From Vibrio renipiscarius (GTDB taxonomy: Bacteria > Pseudomonadota > Gammaproteobacteria > Enterobacterales > Vibrionaceae), in the NCBI RefSeq assembly GCF_000827885.1, contig NZ_JTKH01000024.1:62001-126000 (forward strand): DNA of 64,000 bases, given 5' to 3'. The notes beneath the pieces were generated by a model. The model made no database searches, had not been told where the DNA came from, and saw only the letters and a list, made by a program, of their open reading frames with translations. The position numbers and the translations under genes were made by a program. This document shows, piece by piece, positions 54,838 to 63,968 of this stretch. The first letter of the stretch is position 1. Each line of letters starts with the position of its first letter.

Positions 54838-56736
54838 ATGTCAAAAATCAATACTGATAAACTTGTTATCCCTGGGGAGATGACGAACAATTGGCAAAAT
54901 ATTGTCAATCTACTCGCCGAGATTATTTCGGTACCCGCAGCTTTGATCATGCGAGTGCATGCCGACACCATTGAAGTTGTATCAAGCAATAGCAATCGCT
55001 CGCACCCGTATAAACTTGGCGATTGCGAAGCATTAGGCCAAGGTCTGTATTGTGAGCACGTCATCGAGCATCAGGAACCATTATGCGTAAGCAACGCATT
55101 AAACAATGAGCGTTGGAACGAAAATCCCGATATCAAACTAGGGATGATTTCGTATTGTGGCTTTCCTATTAATTGGCCAAATGGCCAGCCCTTTGGCACC
55201 ATCTGTCTATTGGACACTGAAGAAAATCAATTCAACAATATCTATAAAAACTTACTCCAACGTTTCAGTGAATCGATCCAAGCTCAGCTCGCTACTTTGT
55301 ACCAAAATCAAAAACTTGCTCAACTGAATATCGAATTAAAATCACGTGTCAGTACCCGCACAAGAGATCTCGTTGATTTGAACTATTCGCTTAATATGGA
55401 GATTGACAAACGCAGAGCTGCCGAACAAAAAATCATTTACCATCAGCGCCATGACTTAGGCACTGGCTTTCTCAATCGCAATTCACTTGAATTTGAAGCG
55501 AACCAGATGATTAAAGATTATCAAGATAGCCCCGAGGTCAAGGCCGCCGCCATCCACATCGGCTTTACCAATGGTAAATTGCTTCAGTCGAAGCATGGAT
55601 ACGATCTGTGGGAGAGCATCTTGGTTCAATTTCGTGAGCGCCTTGGCAGCTTGAATCAATTTCACATCAAAACCGCTCGACCAACGTCAACCGAACTCGT
55701 CATGCTACTTCAATCTAGCCGATTGTTAGAAGACATCCACGATCTCTGTCAGCAACTCATCGCCGTTAGTCATTCTGAATTTGAGGTAGAAGGTGAAAAT
55801 CATCACCTACACAGTTATATTGGCATAAGCACCACCGATGAGGCGGGTTCAGGGCACTTACTGTTAAAGTACGCCGCGGAAGCCATGCAATCTTGTACAG
55901 GTTCGGGGCATAAATACAGCTTCCACTCTCAAGACATTTCAGCGTTGCAAACCAATCGAAATCAACTTGAAAGCTATTTACTGCAAGCTGTCCGTAATGA
56001 AGACTTACTACTGTACTTTCAACCCAAAGTGTCGCCAATTAACCATAAATGGACTGGCGCTGAGGCATTACTTCGCTGGCGTCACCCTATTCTGGGCGAC
56101 ATCTCCAATGAAACATTGATTCACATGGCCGAGCAGAATGGCCTGATCTTTGAAGTGGGTACCTTTGTTTTGCGCTCCGCCATTCAAAAAGCAGCGGAAT
56201 GGGCCGCTCATGTCACAGACTTCAAAATCGCCGTTAACATCTCGGCTGTTCAACTTAAAAATCCACATTTTGCTGAGCAAATTGAAGAGCTATTGACCGC
56301 GTATCAATTGCCCGCCGAATACCTAGAACTTGAAGTGACAGAAAGCAGCTTAATTGCTGACGAAGCCGTGGCCAAAAACACGCTGACCGCGCTACATAAA
56401 AAAGGCGTCACTTTGTCGCTTGACGATTTCGGGACTGGCTACTCTTCTTTCAATTACCTAAAAAAATTCCCGTTTGACGCAATAAAAGTGGATAAAAGCT
56501 TTATCCACCAACTCGACCATTGCGACCAAGATAAAGAGATCGTCCGCTCCATCATTAGTGTGGCGAAAAAAATGAATCTTGCGATCACCGTTGAAGGGAT
56601 TGAAACTGAATTACACGAAGCATTTATCATCGCGGAAGAGTGTGAATATGGCCAAGGATTCTTCTATGGCAAACCTATGCCTTGTGATGAATTTGAAGTG
56701 CATCTACTCAACCAAAATGACGTCCAACCCTGCTAG
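54838..56736 (+). CDS. GAF - degenerate GGDEF - EAL protein, probable c-di-GMP phosphodiesterase
   Basis: This 632-residue cytoplasmic protein has three parts. The first (about residues 15-165) is a GAF sensor (SVPAALIMRVHAD, SYCGFPINWPNG, FGTICLLD). The second is a GGDEF-fold domain (about 205-370) starting YHQRHDLGTGFLNR whose signature is lost (RPTSTELVMLL). The third is a full EAL domain (about 385-625) with EALLRWRHP, LELEVTESSL, LDDFGTGYSSF, IKVDKSFIH and VEGIET. The EAL metal and catalytic residues look intact, so it should degrade c-di-GMP, with the GGDEF part perhaps sensing GTP. The ATG at 54838 follows AAGGA; the upstream extension lies in a repeat. Confidence 0.88.
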   Translation: MSKINTDKLVIPGEMTNNWQNIVNLLAEIISVPAALIMRVHADTIEVVSSNSNRSHPYKLGDCEALGQGLYCEHVIEHQEPLCVSNALNNERWNENPDIKLGMISYCGFPINWPNGQPFGTICLLDTEENQFNNIYKNLLQRFSESIQAQLATLYQNQKLAQLNIELKSRVSTRTRDLVDLNYSLNMEIDKRRAAEQKIIYHQRHDLGTGFLNRNSLEFEANQMIKDYQDSPEVKAAAIHIGFTNGKLLQSKHGYDLWESILVQFRERLGSLNQFHIKTARPTSTELVMLLQSSRLLEDIHDLCQQLIAVSHSEFEVEGENHHLHSYIGISTTDEAGSGHLLLKYAAEAMQSCTGSGHKYSFHSQDISALQTNRNQLESYLLQAVRNEDLLLYFQPKVSPINHKWTGAEALLRWRHPILGDISNETLIHMAEQNGLIFEVGTFVLRSAIQKAAEWAAHVTDFKIAVNISAVQLKNPHFAEQIEELLTAYQLPAEYLELEVTESSLIADEAVAKNTLTALHKKGVTLSLDDFGTGYSSFNYLKKFPFDAIKVDKSFIHQLDHCDQDKEIVRSIISVAKKMNLAITVEGIETELHEAFIIAEECEYGQGFFYGKPMPCDEFEVHLLNQNDVQPC

Positions 56737-56877
56737 ATAAAGCGATATACTTTAAATTGGCAGCAGAACTTAGCCGAAAAGACGTTAAAAGGGCGAGATG
56801 TACCGCTTAAGCTTTACACTCAGGCGAGCGATTCCTATAATCCTCGCCTTCAACACCATCCTAAATGTGAGTTCTTT

Positions 56878-58533
56878 ATGGATCAGCTAATCGCGACCCT
56901 AAAAAAAATCGAAAAACAGAACTACCGCGCGTATCAACAAATCAAAGGTCAATATGACTTAACCGATTTCACCCTATTTGTTGACCATGTCCAAGCTGAC
57001 CCATTTGCATCTGCTTCACGTTTACGCGCTTTTCGCGCTTGGTCGTTAACAGGTTTAGAGTGGCTAAAAGAAAAATCACCCGCTTACCAAGTTGCAGCGC
57101 GTGATTTTATTGCTCGCACCTTTGCAGAATTTGCAAAACAAGAATCTCATGTCAGTATTGCCCTTCATGGCCAAACCGTCTTAGATTCAACTAATGTCGT
57201 TTTTACTGAAGAAGGCATCGAATTACGTTTTCGTGTCAATCTGCCAGCCGAAGGCCGATCCGTTTTAGGTAAAAAGTCGATCAACATCCTGACTTTCCAT
57301 TTACCTAAGTTTATCCGCCGCGCAACCATCGCTCGTGAGATCGACATTGCCGCGCTTGAACACCATTGCCAGATTATTGAAGATCAAGAAGCAATGCGTG
57401 CACAACTTGAGCAACATAACCTTATTGCCTTTATCGGTAATGGATCAGTTTTGCCTCGTCTTGCTGGCAACTGTGATTTACCGATGAAAAACGCAGTTGA
57501 ATTCATCGCACCTGAATCATTACAAGTGACGTTGGACACACCAAATAGTGGCCCTATTCAAGGCCTTGGTATTCCGAAAGGCATCACACTCATTGTAGGC
57601 GGCGGTTTCCACGGTAAATCGACGCTACTAACCGCGATTGAACGCTCGATTTACAACCACATCCCTGGTGATGGTCGTGAACGAATCGTAACCCAATTGG
57701 AAGCCATGAAAATTCGCGCAGAAGATGGTCGCTGTGTTCACAACTTAAACCTGTCGAACTACATCAATCACCTGCCTATGGGCAAAGATACCGCTGACTT
57801 TTCAACTCAAGATGCGTCGGGTTCAACATCGCAAGCCGCTTGGTTACAAGAATCTATTGAAGCAGGTGCGCGCGGTTTGTTGATCGATGAAGATACGTCA
57901 GCGACCAACTTTATGATTCGTGACGAACGCATGCAGGCTTTGGTGAGCAAAGGTGATGAACCGATTACTCCGCTTGTCGATCGTATTGGCCAACTATGTT
58001 CAGAGCTCGACATTTCAACCATCGTGGTTATGGGTGGCTCAGGTGACTATTTAGACGTTGCGAACACCGTGATTCAAATGCACGACTACCAAGCGGTCGA
58101 TGTGACAGAAAAAGCGCAAAGTGTTATTGCTCAACACCCAACACAGCGTCATAACGAGTGCGAAAGCCCTCTTGAAACTTTCCGCCCTCGCGCGCTAAAC
58201 GGCGCTGCACTGCAAAATATTTTGCTGGATGGTAAGTTTAGAGTGTCAGCAAAAGGCACCGAGTCACTGCGTTTTGGTAAGGAATTTGCTGACATTTCAG
58301 CGCTAGAGCAACTGCAATCAAGTTCTGAAGTGAATGCTATCGGTTGGCTGTGGTTCCAATTGGCGCAAATGCCAGGATGGACAAGCAATCCTTCAAAAGA
58401 AATTGCACAAATGATTGCTGGCGAATGGCACAACACCATGCCAAAACAAGGCGATCTTGCCAAGCCACGTGTTTTAGACGTGATGGCAGCCTTGAACCGA
58501 CTGCGCAAGACGCAATTCAAATCGGTAAAATAA
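56878..58533 (+). CDS. ABC-ATPase-domain protein (PF09818 type), unknown function
   Basis: This soluble 551-residue protein has a P-loop in VGGGFHGKSTLLTAIE near residue 245 and a Walker B-like GARGLLIDEDTSATNFMIRD near 335, followed by TIVVMGGSGDYLDVAN. This arrangement matches the predicted ABC-class ATPase family, which lacks transporter partners. The N-terminal 200 residues are specific to the family and include RLRAFRAWSLTGLEWL. The substrate is unknown; nucleic acid metabolism has been suggested for relatives, but I cannot support it here. The ATG at 56878 is used, and a terminator follows the stop. Confidence 0.82.
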   Translation: MDQLIATLKKIEKQNYRAYQQIKGQYDLTDFTLFVDHVQADPFASASRLRAFRAWSLTGLEWLKEKSPAYQVAARDFIARTFAEFAKQESHVSIALHGQTVLDSTNVVFTEEGIELRFRVNLPAEGRSVLGKKSINILTFHLPKFIRRATIAREIDIAALEHHCQIIEDQEAMRAQLEQHNLIAFIGNGSVLPRLAGNCDLPMKNAVEFIAPESLQVTLDTPNSGPIQGLGIPKGITLIVGGGFHGKSTLLTAIERSIYNHIPGDGRERIVTQLEAMKIRAEDGRCVHNLNLSNYINHLPMGKDTADFSTQDASGSTSQAAWLQESIEAGARGLLIDEDTSATNFMIRDERMQALVSKGDEPITPLVDRIGQLCSELDISTIVVMGGSGDYLDVANTVIQMHDYQAVDVTEKAQSVIAQHPTQRHNECESPLETFRPRALNGAALQNILLDGKFRVSAKGTESLRFGKEFADISALEQLQSSSEVNAIGWLWFQLAQMPGWTSNPSKEIAQMIAGEWHNTMPKQGDLAKPRVLDVMAALNRLRKTQFKSVK

Positions 58534-58586
58534 ACATCACAGCGATACTATTGCCTCATTGTTGATATGGGGCAATGACGATAATA

Positions 58587-58613
58587 AGCGCCTTAACCGG
58601 CGCTTTTTTATTG
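58587..58613 (+). terminator. Terminator of the ABC-ATPase gene
   Basis: AGCGCC and GGCGCT pair around TTAACC and run into TTTTTATT. Confidence 0.85.
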
Positions 58614-58728
58614 TCGCTATAACGTTCAACGTTAACTCACTTGTTCGGTCAACACCTCGCGAGAAACAGGAGGATGCCCGCATTGTCCACATAAAGATAA
58701 AGTTACAACGTAACCCAGGCTAATTCGG

Positions 58729-58755
58729 CAACTACAGCAACTACAGCAACTACAG
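58729..58755. repeat. Short tandem repeat, 9 bp x 3 (CAACTACAG)
   Basis: Three perfect adjacent units lie in non-coding DNA. No ERIC arms flank them. Confidence 0.85.
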
Positions 58756-58967
58756 CATTAATATTGCCGCCATGATTCCCCGCCATATTTCATTTTTATT
58801 GTGTCGAACATTATTTCAATGCTAACGAAGCACCGGTCATATTTCCTGAATCATAGGTCATCATACCGACGGAGTCTCAAACCGAACCATCCTTAAATAA
58901 GAATTAATTGAACAGTGTTTTATTATTCGCTATGCTATACCTATTGAGCAAAGATAAGGACAGATAG

Positions 58968-59582
58968 ATGAATTTACGCACTAACCACCACGTACTTAAA
59001 GTTTTAACCCTCTTATATCTGGTCGTGTTCACTTTTAGTGCCATCAACCCGTTATCTCGCGCCGTTTGGGTGGCGGAGATTATCCCTGTTGTCGCGGTGC
59101 TTGGTCTCATTTGGTGGGTATCTCGTGAGTTTGTTTTTTCTAAAACAGCCTATGTCCTCATGTTTGTCTGGATTGTATTGCACACCATCGGGTCAAAATA
59201 CACATTTTCAGAAGTCCCCTTCGATTGGTTCAATCAATTAATTGGCTCTGAAGAACGCAATCATTTTGATCGCGTTGCCCATTACTCTATTGGCTTTTTT
59301 GCCTACCCAATCGCTGAATATTTAACCCGCAATCAATTAATGAAGCCCAAATTGGCGTGCATATTCTCCCTGTTCGCTATCATGTCTCTAGCAGCAGGCT
59401 ATGAAATTATTGAATGGTGGTATGCGGCACTCGCTGGTGGCGAAGAAGGTATTGCATTCTTAGGTTCACAAGGTGACGTATGGGATGCACAAAAAGACAT
59501 GTTGATGGACACATTAGGCGCAACATCAGCCATCATTTTAATGGGCCTGCAAGGGCGACTTTCAGCGCCAACGCCAAAATAA
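58968..59582 (+). CDS. DUF2238 (YjdF-type) inner-membrane protein
   Basis: This 204-residue protein with about six membrane segments contains the DUF2238 pattern: FDRVAHYSIGFFAYPIAEYL, then GYEIIEWWYA and GSQGDVWDAQKDMLMDTLGA. The conserved His, Glu and Asp residues inside the membrane region suggest a catalytic or metal role, but no function is established. The ATG at 58968 is used. It is a single gene. Confidence 0.85.
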   Translation: MNLRTNHHVLKVLTLLYLVVFTFSAINPLSRAVWVAEIIPVVAVLGLIWWVSREFVFSKTAYVLMFVWIVLHTIGSKYTFSEVPFDWFNQLIGSEERNHFDRVAHYSIGFFAYPIAEYLTRNQLMKPKLACIFSLFAIMSLAAGYEIIEWWYAALAGGEEGIAFLGSQGDVWDAQKDMLMDTLGATSAIILMGLQGRLSAPTPK

Positions 59583-59945
59583 CACGTCATTAGAGAATAC
59601 AGCCCTCACCGACTCATCGTTTGTAAGGGCTGACGCAATGCAAAAGAAAAGAATCTCACACAGAATGGGGCTTACATTCCAAACTCTCAAGAATTGTCTT
59701 CGGAAGAACTCAAAGTAGTGTTTTACTGGCAATAAGCTTTGACATTATAAAATAATCAAAGCGTTTTTCATGAAGTCCATCGCAAAGTAAACGACTATCA
59801 CAGAGCACTGACGTTTACCCACCGACGTTGAACTAAAATAACATTGTTAACAAATACAAAACTATTTAGCCTTAAGGCTAAAACCATAATAAATATTATT
59901 ACGCTTTATATTTAGACTATTTTATTCGCCTGCTTTGGAGAGAAA
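59583..59945. other. Intergenic region before the zinc-ribbon gene
   Basis: It holds an imperfect stem CAGCCCT/AGGGCTG after the DUF2238 gene (about 59601-59633) and a perfect 18-bp palindrome (59865-59882). I see no gene. Confidence 0.55.
59865..59882. promoter_or_regulatory. Perfect 18-bp palindrome upstream of the zinc-ribbon gene
   Basis: TTTAGCCTTAAGGCTAAA is exactly self-complementary. It sits about 64 bases before the ATG at 59946 in an AT-rich leader with no T run, so an operator is likelier than a terminator. Confidence 0.5.
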
Positions 59946-60152
59946 ATGAAGAAAAACAATACCCCTGCGCTTGATTACCCATCCTGCCCTCTATGTGGTA
60001 GCGATGAATACCTTCTCTCTGGTTCTGGTTCGATGCTTTGCTCAGAGTGCGGATCTTTCTTTGAAAATATCAATCTAATCATGACAAGTGGAACGCTGAA
60101 TATAAAATCTGCACAGCCGATTTACAGCGGACACAGTGTGCTCATGCACTAA
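59946..60152 (+). CDS. Small zinc-ribbon protein (68 aa)
   Basis: This protein has a compact four-cysteine module, CPLC (near residue 14) and CSEC (near 33), in the arrangement of a zinc ribbon, followed by a polar tail. It could bind DNA, RNA or protein, but its length and lack of other motifs prevent a functional call. GGAGAGAAA precedes the ATG, an excellent ribosome binding site. A bidirectional terminator follows, shared with the HAD gene. Confidence 0.7.
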   Translation: MKKNNTPALDYPSCPLCGSDEYLLSGSGSMLCSECGSFFENINLIMTSGTLNIKSAQPIYSGHSVLMH

Positions 60153-60169
60153 TTCTTTCATTCCCGAAT

Positions 60170-60196
60170 AAAACGCCTTAATCAGGCGTTTTATTT
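60170..60196. terminator. Bidirectional terminator (zinc ribbon / HAD)
   Basis: AAAACGCCT and AGGCGTTTT form a 9-bp stem around a five-base loop. Confidence 0.87.
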
Positions 60197-60208
60197 CGTT
60201 CATCGTCT

Positions 60209-60850
60209 TTATACGTAAGCATCTAGCTCATTTAGAGTATGGATGGTGGCATACGTTCCAGGATAAGAACGGTAGTTTATTCCTTCCAACTGAATGGTTT
60301 TCATCCCCGCCCTTAGGCCCGCTTCTAAGCCTTTAGGGGTATCATCTACATACACGCAATCATCAACCTGATAACCCATATTCATGGCGCTGTATAAAAT
60401 CAAGTCCGGCTCAGGCTTCCAACTGTTGGTATCAAACGCTGAAAACATTTTACCTTTAAAGTAAGGCTCTAATCCCGTTAACTCTAGCGCATGTTCAATT
60501 TTATCTTTTGGACCGTTAGAGACCACGCAATAGCTGATACCACGATCATCGAGCAGTTCGAGCGTTTCTTTCACCCCTTTCATTGGCTTTAATTCTTTTT
60601 CAAATAAAGTTTTGAGGGTTTCTCGGTACAAGGGCTCTAATGTATCCAACGACACATTTAACCCTAGCCGATGCTGAGTATCATTTAAAATATCGGCAAG
60701 CTTTCCACCAACAAAATGCGCTTTCGCCTCTTCTACAGACAAATGTGCGCCAAATTGGCTAAAAACAGCGGCGAGCGCGCGGCAACATAGAATTTCGCTA
60801 TCAACGAGCGTTCCTTCACAATCGAAGATGACACATAAGGTTTGATTCAT
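60209..60850 (-). CDS. HAD-superfamily hydrolase, beta-phosphoglucomutase / YieH-like
   Basis: This 213-residue cytoplasmic phosphatase has motif I FDCEGTLVDSE (nucleophile Asp10), motif II VVSNGP, motif III lysine in WKPEPD, and motif IV VYVDDTPKGLEAG. The helical cap follows motif I, as in the beta-phosphoglucomutase branch. The overall similarity is closest to YieH, a 6-phosphogluconate phosphatase, but the substrate is uncertain. In motif I the second acidic position is Glu12 where most members have Asp; see the finding. Confidence 0.83.
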   Translation of the reverse strand: MNQTLCVIFDCEGTLVDSEILCCRALAAVFSQFGAHLSVEEAKAHFVGGKLADILNDTQHRLGLNVSLDTLEPLYRETLKTLFEKELKPMKGVKETLELLDDRGISYCVVSNGPKDKIEHALELTGLEPYFKGKMFSAFDTNSWKPEPDLILYSAMNMGYQVDDCVYVDDTPKGLEAGLRAGMKTIQLEGINYRSYPGTYATIHTLNELDAYV

Positions 60851-61006
60851 AATGAACCACCTCTATTTGTTATTTTTCGTCTCTAAAATAGTATGTGTAT
60901 TCTCGATTCGTAACAGGTTTGAGTTAACAAAATAGCAAGTTGGAAGCTAACGATGATGAAAAACACTGCCCACGTCACTCTACGGGTTTCGAGCGCGAAT
61001 CAATCT

Positions 61007-62743
61007 CTACGTTTTATCCGGCGAATCATCACGAATATCAATGAAGAGATCTAAGTTATCGAGCAACAACTGAGTAAGATGGGGGTCAAATTGTGCGCCT
61101 TTTTCATTTTGAAAATGCTCAACAACCTGCGCAAGTGGCCATGCTTGCTTATAGCATCGCTCACTGAGTAACGCATCAAACACATCCGCAATAGCCGTAA
61201 TGCGCGAAAAAATGTGGATTTCTTCGCCCGCCAAGCCATTAGGGTAGCCTTGACCGTCCCAGCGTTCATGATGCTCATGAGCGACAGTGGCGGCTAAATG
61301 GAAAATCTCCCCACGGCTGGCATTCAATAAATGGTAGCCATATGAAGTGTGCGTTTGCATGATTGCCCACTCCTGCTCGTCCAATTTACCCGGCTTATCG
61401 AGGATCGCTTCAGGAATCGCGATCTTTCCAACGTCATGCATTGGGCTAACAATTTCTATCAGTTCAATTTCTCTATGCGTCAGTCCCACTATTTTAGCAA
61501 GTGAAGAAGACAATTGAGCGACACGTTTGACGTGGTTGCCTGTTTCGCCAGATCGGGTTTCAATCGCTTCACCTAACATAACGATCATATCTTTTTGAGT
61601 TTTTAGGGTCTTTTTCTGTAACCGCACTATTTTTTTATTCTTTTTGTTAAGTTCACGCTTCTGCTTAATGGAAATTGCCTGGGTAATAATGATGGTCGAC
61701 ATCGTTAAAAATATCGCGGCAACAATAAGTAAGAGTCGCCAATTTTTTTCAATAAAACTCTCTGGCTTATTAAGCAGTAGCGCGTTATTTGGTAAGTAAT
61801 TTGCGTCAAAACCGTGTCGCTGAAAGGCATGGTAATCAAAGACGGGCCTAGCGGAACTTCCTTCTTCAAGCGGAGGATAAGAGCCAATTTCAATAAATTC
61901 GTTAAGTGCATAAACCATCTGCTTGCCCAACGATTTTGAACGGTTTACATAGCCCCCAACCACACCATTTTTTATATAAAACTCCCAAAAAACAAAAACG
62001 GGAGCGACACTATTAGACGCGATCTCGTGGGCGATATACTGATAACGGTGATAAACTCCCTGTGAGACGGCGGTATTATAATGCGTTAAGATCACCGCGT
62101 CGTTTGGGCTAATCTCTCGTAGCTGCCGTCCAACATCAGCCAAAGGTAAATCTCGAATTTCAACAATCGTCGCTTGAGGATATTGGCTCAAAAACGCGAT
62201 CGTTTTTTCTCGGATGAGCTCAGATGTTTTACTTTTATCAGCAATATAATACAAGCGTTCTAAATTTGGACGAAAACGTCGGATAAGCTCAAACGTTTTT
62301 TCGACTTCGTCTTGTTCATAAAATATGCGTGCTTGATGAGTCACCCCCTCAAGCGAGGCTTTAGGGTTGTTAATGCCAGCGGCAATGATGGGTAACCCAG
62401 CGAATCGATTTCCAGGCCAGCGATTTATCAGCTCTAAAGCATTATCGTCCGTAACCAAGACGGCATCGAAAGAATAGTCTTTATATTTGGAATCAAAATA
62501 ATAGGTAAATTCATCTAGATAAGCTTTATGGAAAATGCGTTTTGTATCCAAAAACTCTAGCGACATTCTTACTTTGCTATTGGAGTTCGCAAGCGCCTCT
62601 TCAATACCTTTTTGAAAATCAGCCGTCCATTGATAGGAGGAAGAATAGGAATGCAGTACCAATACGTTTTTACTCTGCCATTGATTGGCAAACGCCATGG
62701 ATGAAAAAACCGTTACCAAAACAACGAAAACCATTCGATACAT
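61007..62743 (-). CDS. Membrane sensor with periplasmic ABC-substrate-binding-like domain and HD-GYP
   Basis: This 578-residue protein has a signal segment (VFVVLVTVFSSMAFA), then a periplasmic domain (about 25-330) of the ABC-type substrate-binding fold (KNVLVLHSYSSSYQWT, LPIIAAGINNP, DAVILTHYNT). A membrane span follows (LLLIVAAIFLTMSTIIITQA), then a basic coiled-coil linker and a C-terminal HD-GYP domain. HD is in SPMHDVGKIAIPEAIL, and the GYP triplet is in HHERWDGQGYPNGL. It probably hydrolyses c-di-GMP in response to a periplasmic ligand. The start is the ATG at 62743; a GTG nine bases earlier is open. Confidence 0.88.
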   Translation of the reverse strand: MYRMVFVVLVTVFSSMAFANQWQSKNVLVLHSYSSSYQWTADFQKGIEEALANSNSKVRMSLEFLDTKRIFHKAYLDEFTYYFDSKYKDYSFDAVLVTDDNALELINRWPGNRFAGLPIIAAGINNPKASLEGVTHQARIFYEQDEVEKTFELIRRFRPNLERLYYIADKSKTSELIREKTIAFLSQYPQATIVEIRDLPLADVGRQLREISPNDAVILTHYNTAVSQGVYHRYQYIAHEIASNSVAPVFVFWEFYIKNGVVGGYVNRSKSLGKQMVYALNEFIEIGSYPPLEEGSSARPVFDYHAFQRHGFDANYLPNNALLLNKPESFIEKNWRLLLIVAAIFLTMSTIIITQAISIKQKRELNKKNKKIVRLQKKTLKTQKDMIVMLGEAIETRSGETGNHVKRVAQLSSSLAKIVGLTHREIELIEIVSPMHDVGKIAIPEAILDKPGKLDEQEWAIMQTHTSYGYHLLNASRGEIFHLAATVAHEHHERWDGQGYPNGLAGEEIHIFSRITAIADVFDALLSERCYKQAWPLAQVVEHFQNEKGAQFDPHLTQLLLDNLDLFIDIRDDSPDKT

Positions 62744-62823
62744 CAAGGTCACTGCATTCTAACTATTAAAATCACGAATAGAGCTAACATAACACAATGA
62801 AGGGTTATCCCCTTACGCAAGCA

Positions 62824-63336
62824 TTACATTTCAAGATATACATCACTATTAGCGATCATATCTGCTTTCTTTTGTAGCAATGCCTTTGCAAAACTTGCCT
62901 TGATCTCACTCGCATTATCTCGCGTAGCAATATCAGAGAACAACACTTGGTCATTGTCGCGAGTGACAATCGCCGTAGCAACCGCTTCACCGTCTTCAAA
63001 ACCTAAATACAATTCACAAGGTTCTTCATAAATGATCTGGGTTAGGAATTCGACCATCAGCTGTTGTTCCGCTTCTGATTCCCACAGTTTAGAGTAAAGC
63101 ACCGAAAACATTACGGTTAAGCGATGAAAATCAACCAAAAAGACATCGTCACTTGAGAATCGGTCTTGAGCGGTATTCAACTCTTCGCTCGTAATACGTT
63201 GGTATTGCTTTCCGGCAATTTTTTCCTGATACAGTTTTCGTCCAGCTAAACTTTCTTTTGTTGGAAATTCAACATCGACATGATTGTAAAGCCAGTTATT
63301 TTTTATATCTGCGATTGCAAGGGTTTCAATTGTCAT
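62824..63336 (-). CDS. Conserved-looking protein of unknown function (170 aa)
   Basis: This soluble protein has no signal or membrane span. The C-terminal part (LYLGFEDGEAVATAIVTRDND, then VLFSDIATRDNASEIKASF) has a strand pattern vaguely like a GNAT fold but without the acetyl-CoA loop. I do not recognise a family. The ATG at 63336 opens MTIETLAIADIKNNW. It is a single gene between the HD-GYP gene and the CreA-family gene. Confidence 0.65.
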   Translation of the reverse strand: MTIETLAIADIKNNWLYNHVDVEFPTKESLAGRKLYQEKIAGKQYQRITSEELNTAQDRFSSDDVFLVDFHRLTVMFSVLYSKLWESEAEQQLMVEFLTQIIYEEPCELYLGFEDGEAVATAIVTRDNDQVLFSDIATRDNASEIKASFAKALLQKKADMIANSDVYLEM

Positions 63337-63497
63337 TATTTATCAGCCACACCATAGATTCAATGCTGAGCTTAATCAGCGTACCGCATGAATACAAGCA
63401 GTAACGTCATTCTAACTCATAAAAGTTTGTCAAACTTCATCACGGAGTCGTTTCAATATATGGTAAACTTTGTAAAAACCAATACACGGATTTTAAT

Positions 63498-63968
63498 ATG
63501 TATAAAAATATTGCTCTTGTTTTACTTGCTGGTTCTGCCCTAACAGGCTGCGACAGTGGCGAAGTGGGCGACGTCAGCCTAGGTCTTTTTACCATGAAGG
63601 ACATTAAACTGAATCACCTACAAGATCCTACCGTGACAGGGGTAACTTGCCACATCGCTTCAATCGAAGCAGATTTTAGCCTCGCCGACCCAAGTGACAG
63701 CTCTATTTCATGTCGCCAAACAGGTGAAATCACGCCTGAAATGATTGCTCAAATCGACAAATCAAATGATGGCGAAGTCGTATTTAAAAAATCCAAAAGT
63801 ATTTTTTTCAAATCAATGAAAGTACGCCGCATTTTTGACCCAGAAAACCAAACGTTGATGTACTTATCATATTCAACCAAAGAAACCTCGGGCAGTTTCA
63901 AGCACAGTCTTTCAACCGTACCATTGTGGGGCACGAAAGCCTACGGCGCGTACGCTGGCGAAAAATAG
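63498..63968 (+). CDS. creA: CreA-family lipoprotein
   Basis: This 156-residue protein matches CreA: GLFTMKDIKLNHLQDPTVTG, then TCHIASIEADFSLADPSDSS and SCRQTGEI, and the tail FKHSLSTVPLWG. It begins with a lipoprotein signal ending SALTGC, so it should be membrane anchored; many CreA proteins have an ordinary signal peptide instead. Its function is not established. The gene is complete and ends 32 bases before the window edge. Confidence 0.87.
   Translation: MYKNIALVLLAGSALTGCDSGEVGDVSLGLFTMKDIKLNHLQDPTVTGVTCHIASIEADFSLADPSDSSISCRQTGEITPEMIAQIDKSNDGEVVFKKSKSIFFKSMKVRRIFDPENQTLMYLSYSTKETSGSFKHSLSTVPLWGTKAYGAYAGEK

Larger units (their letters stand above)
58534..58967. other. Intergenic region between the ABC-ATPase and DUF2238 genes
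   Basis: It contains a terminator (58587-58613) and a 9-bp tandem repeat (58729-58755). I see no gene. Confidence 0.65.
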
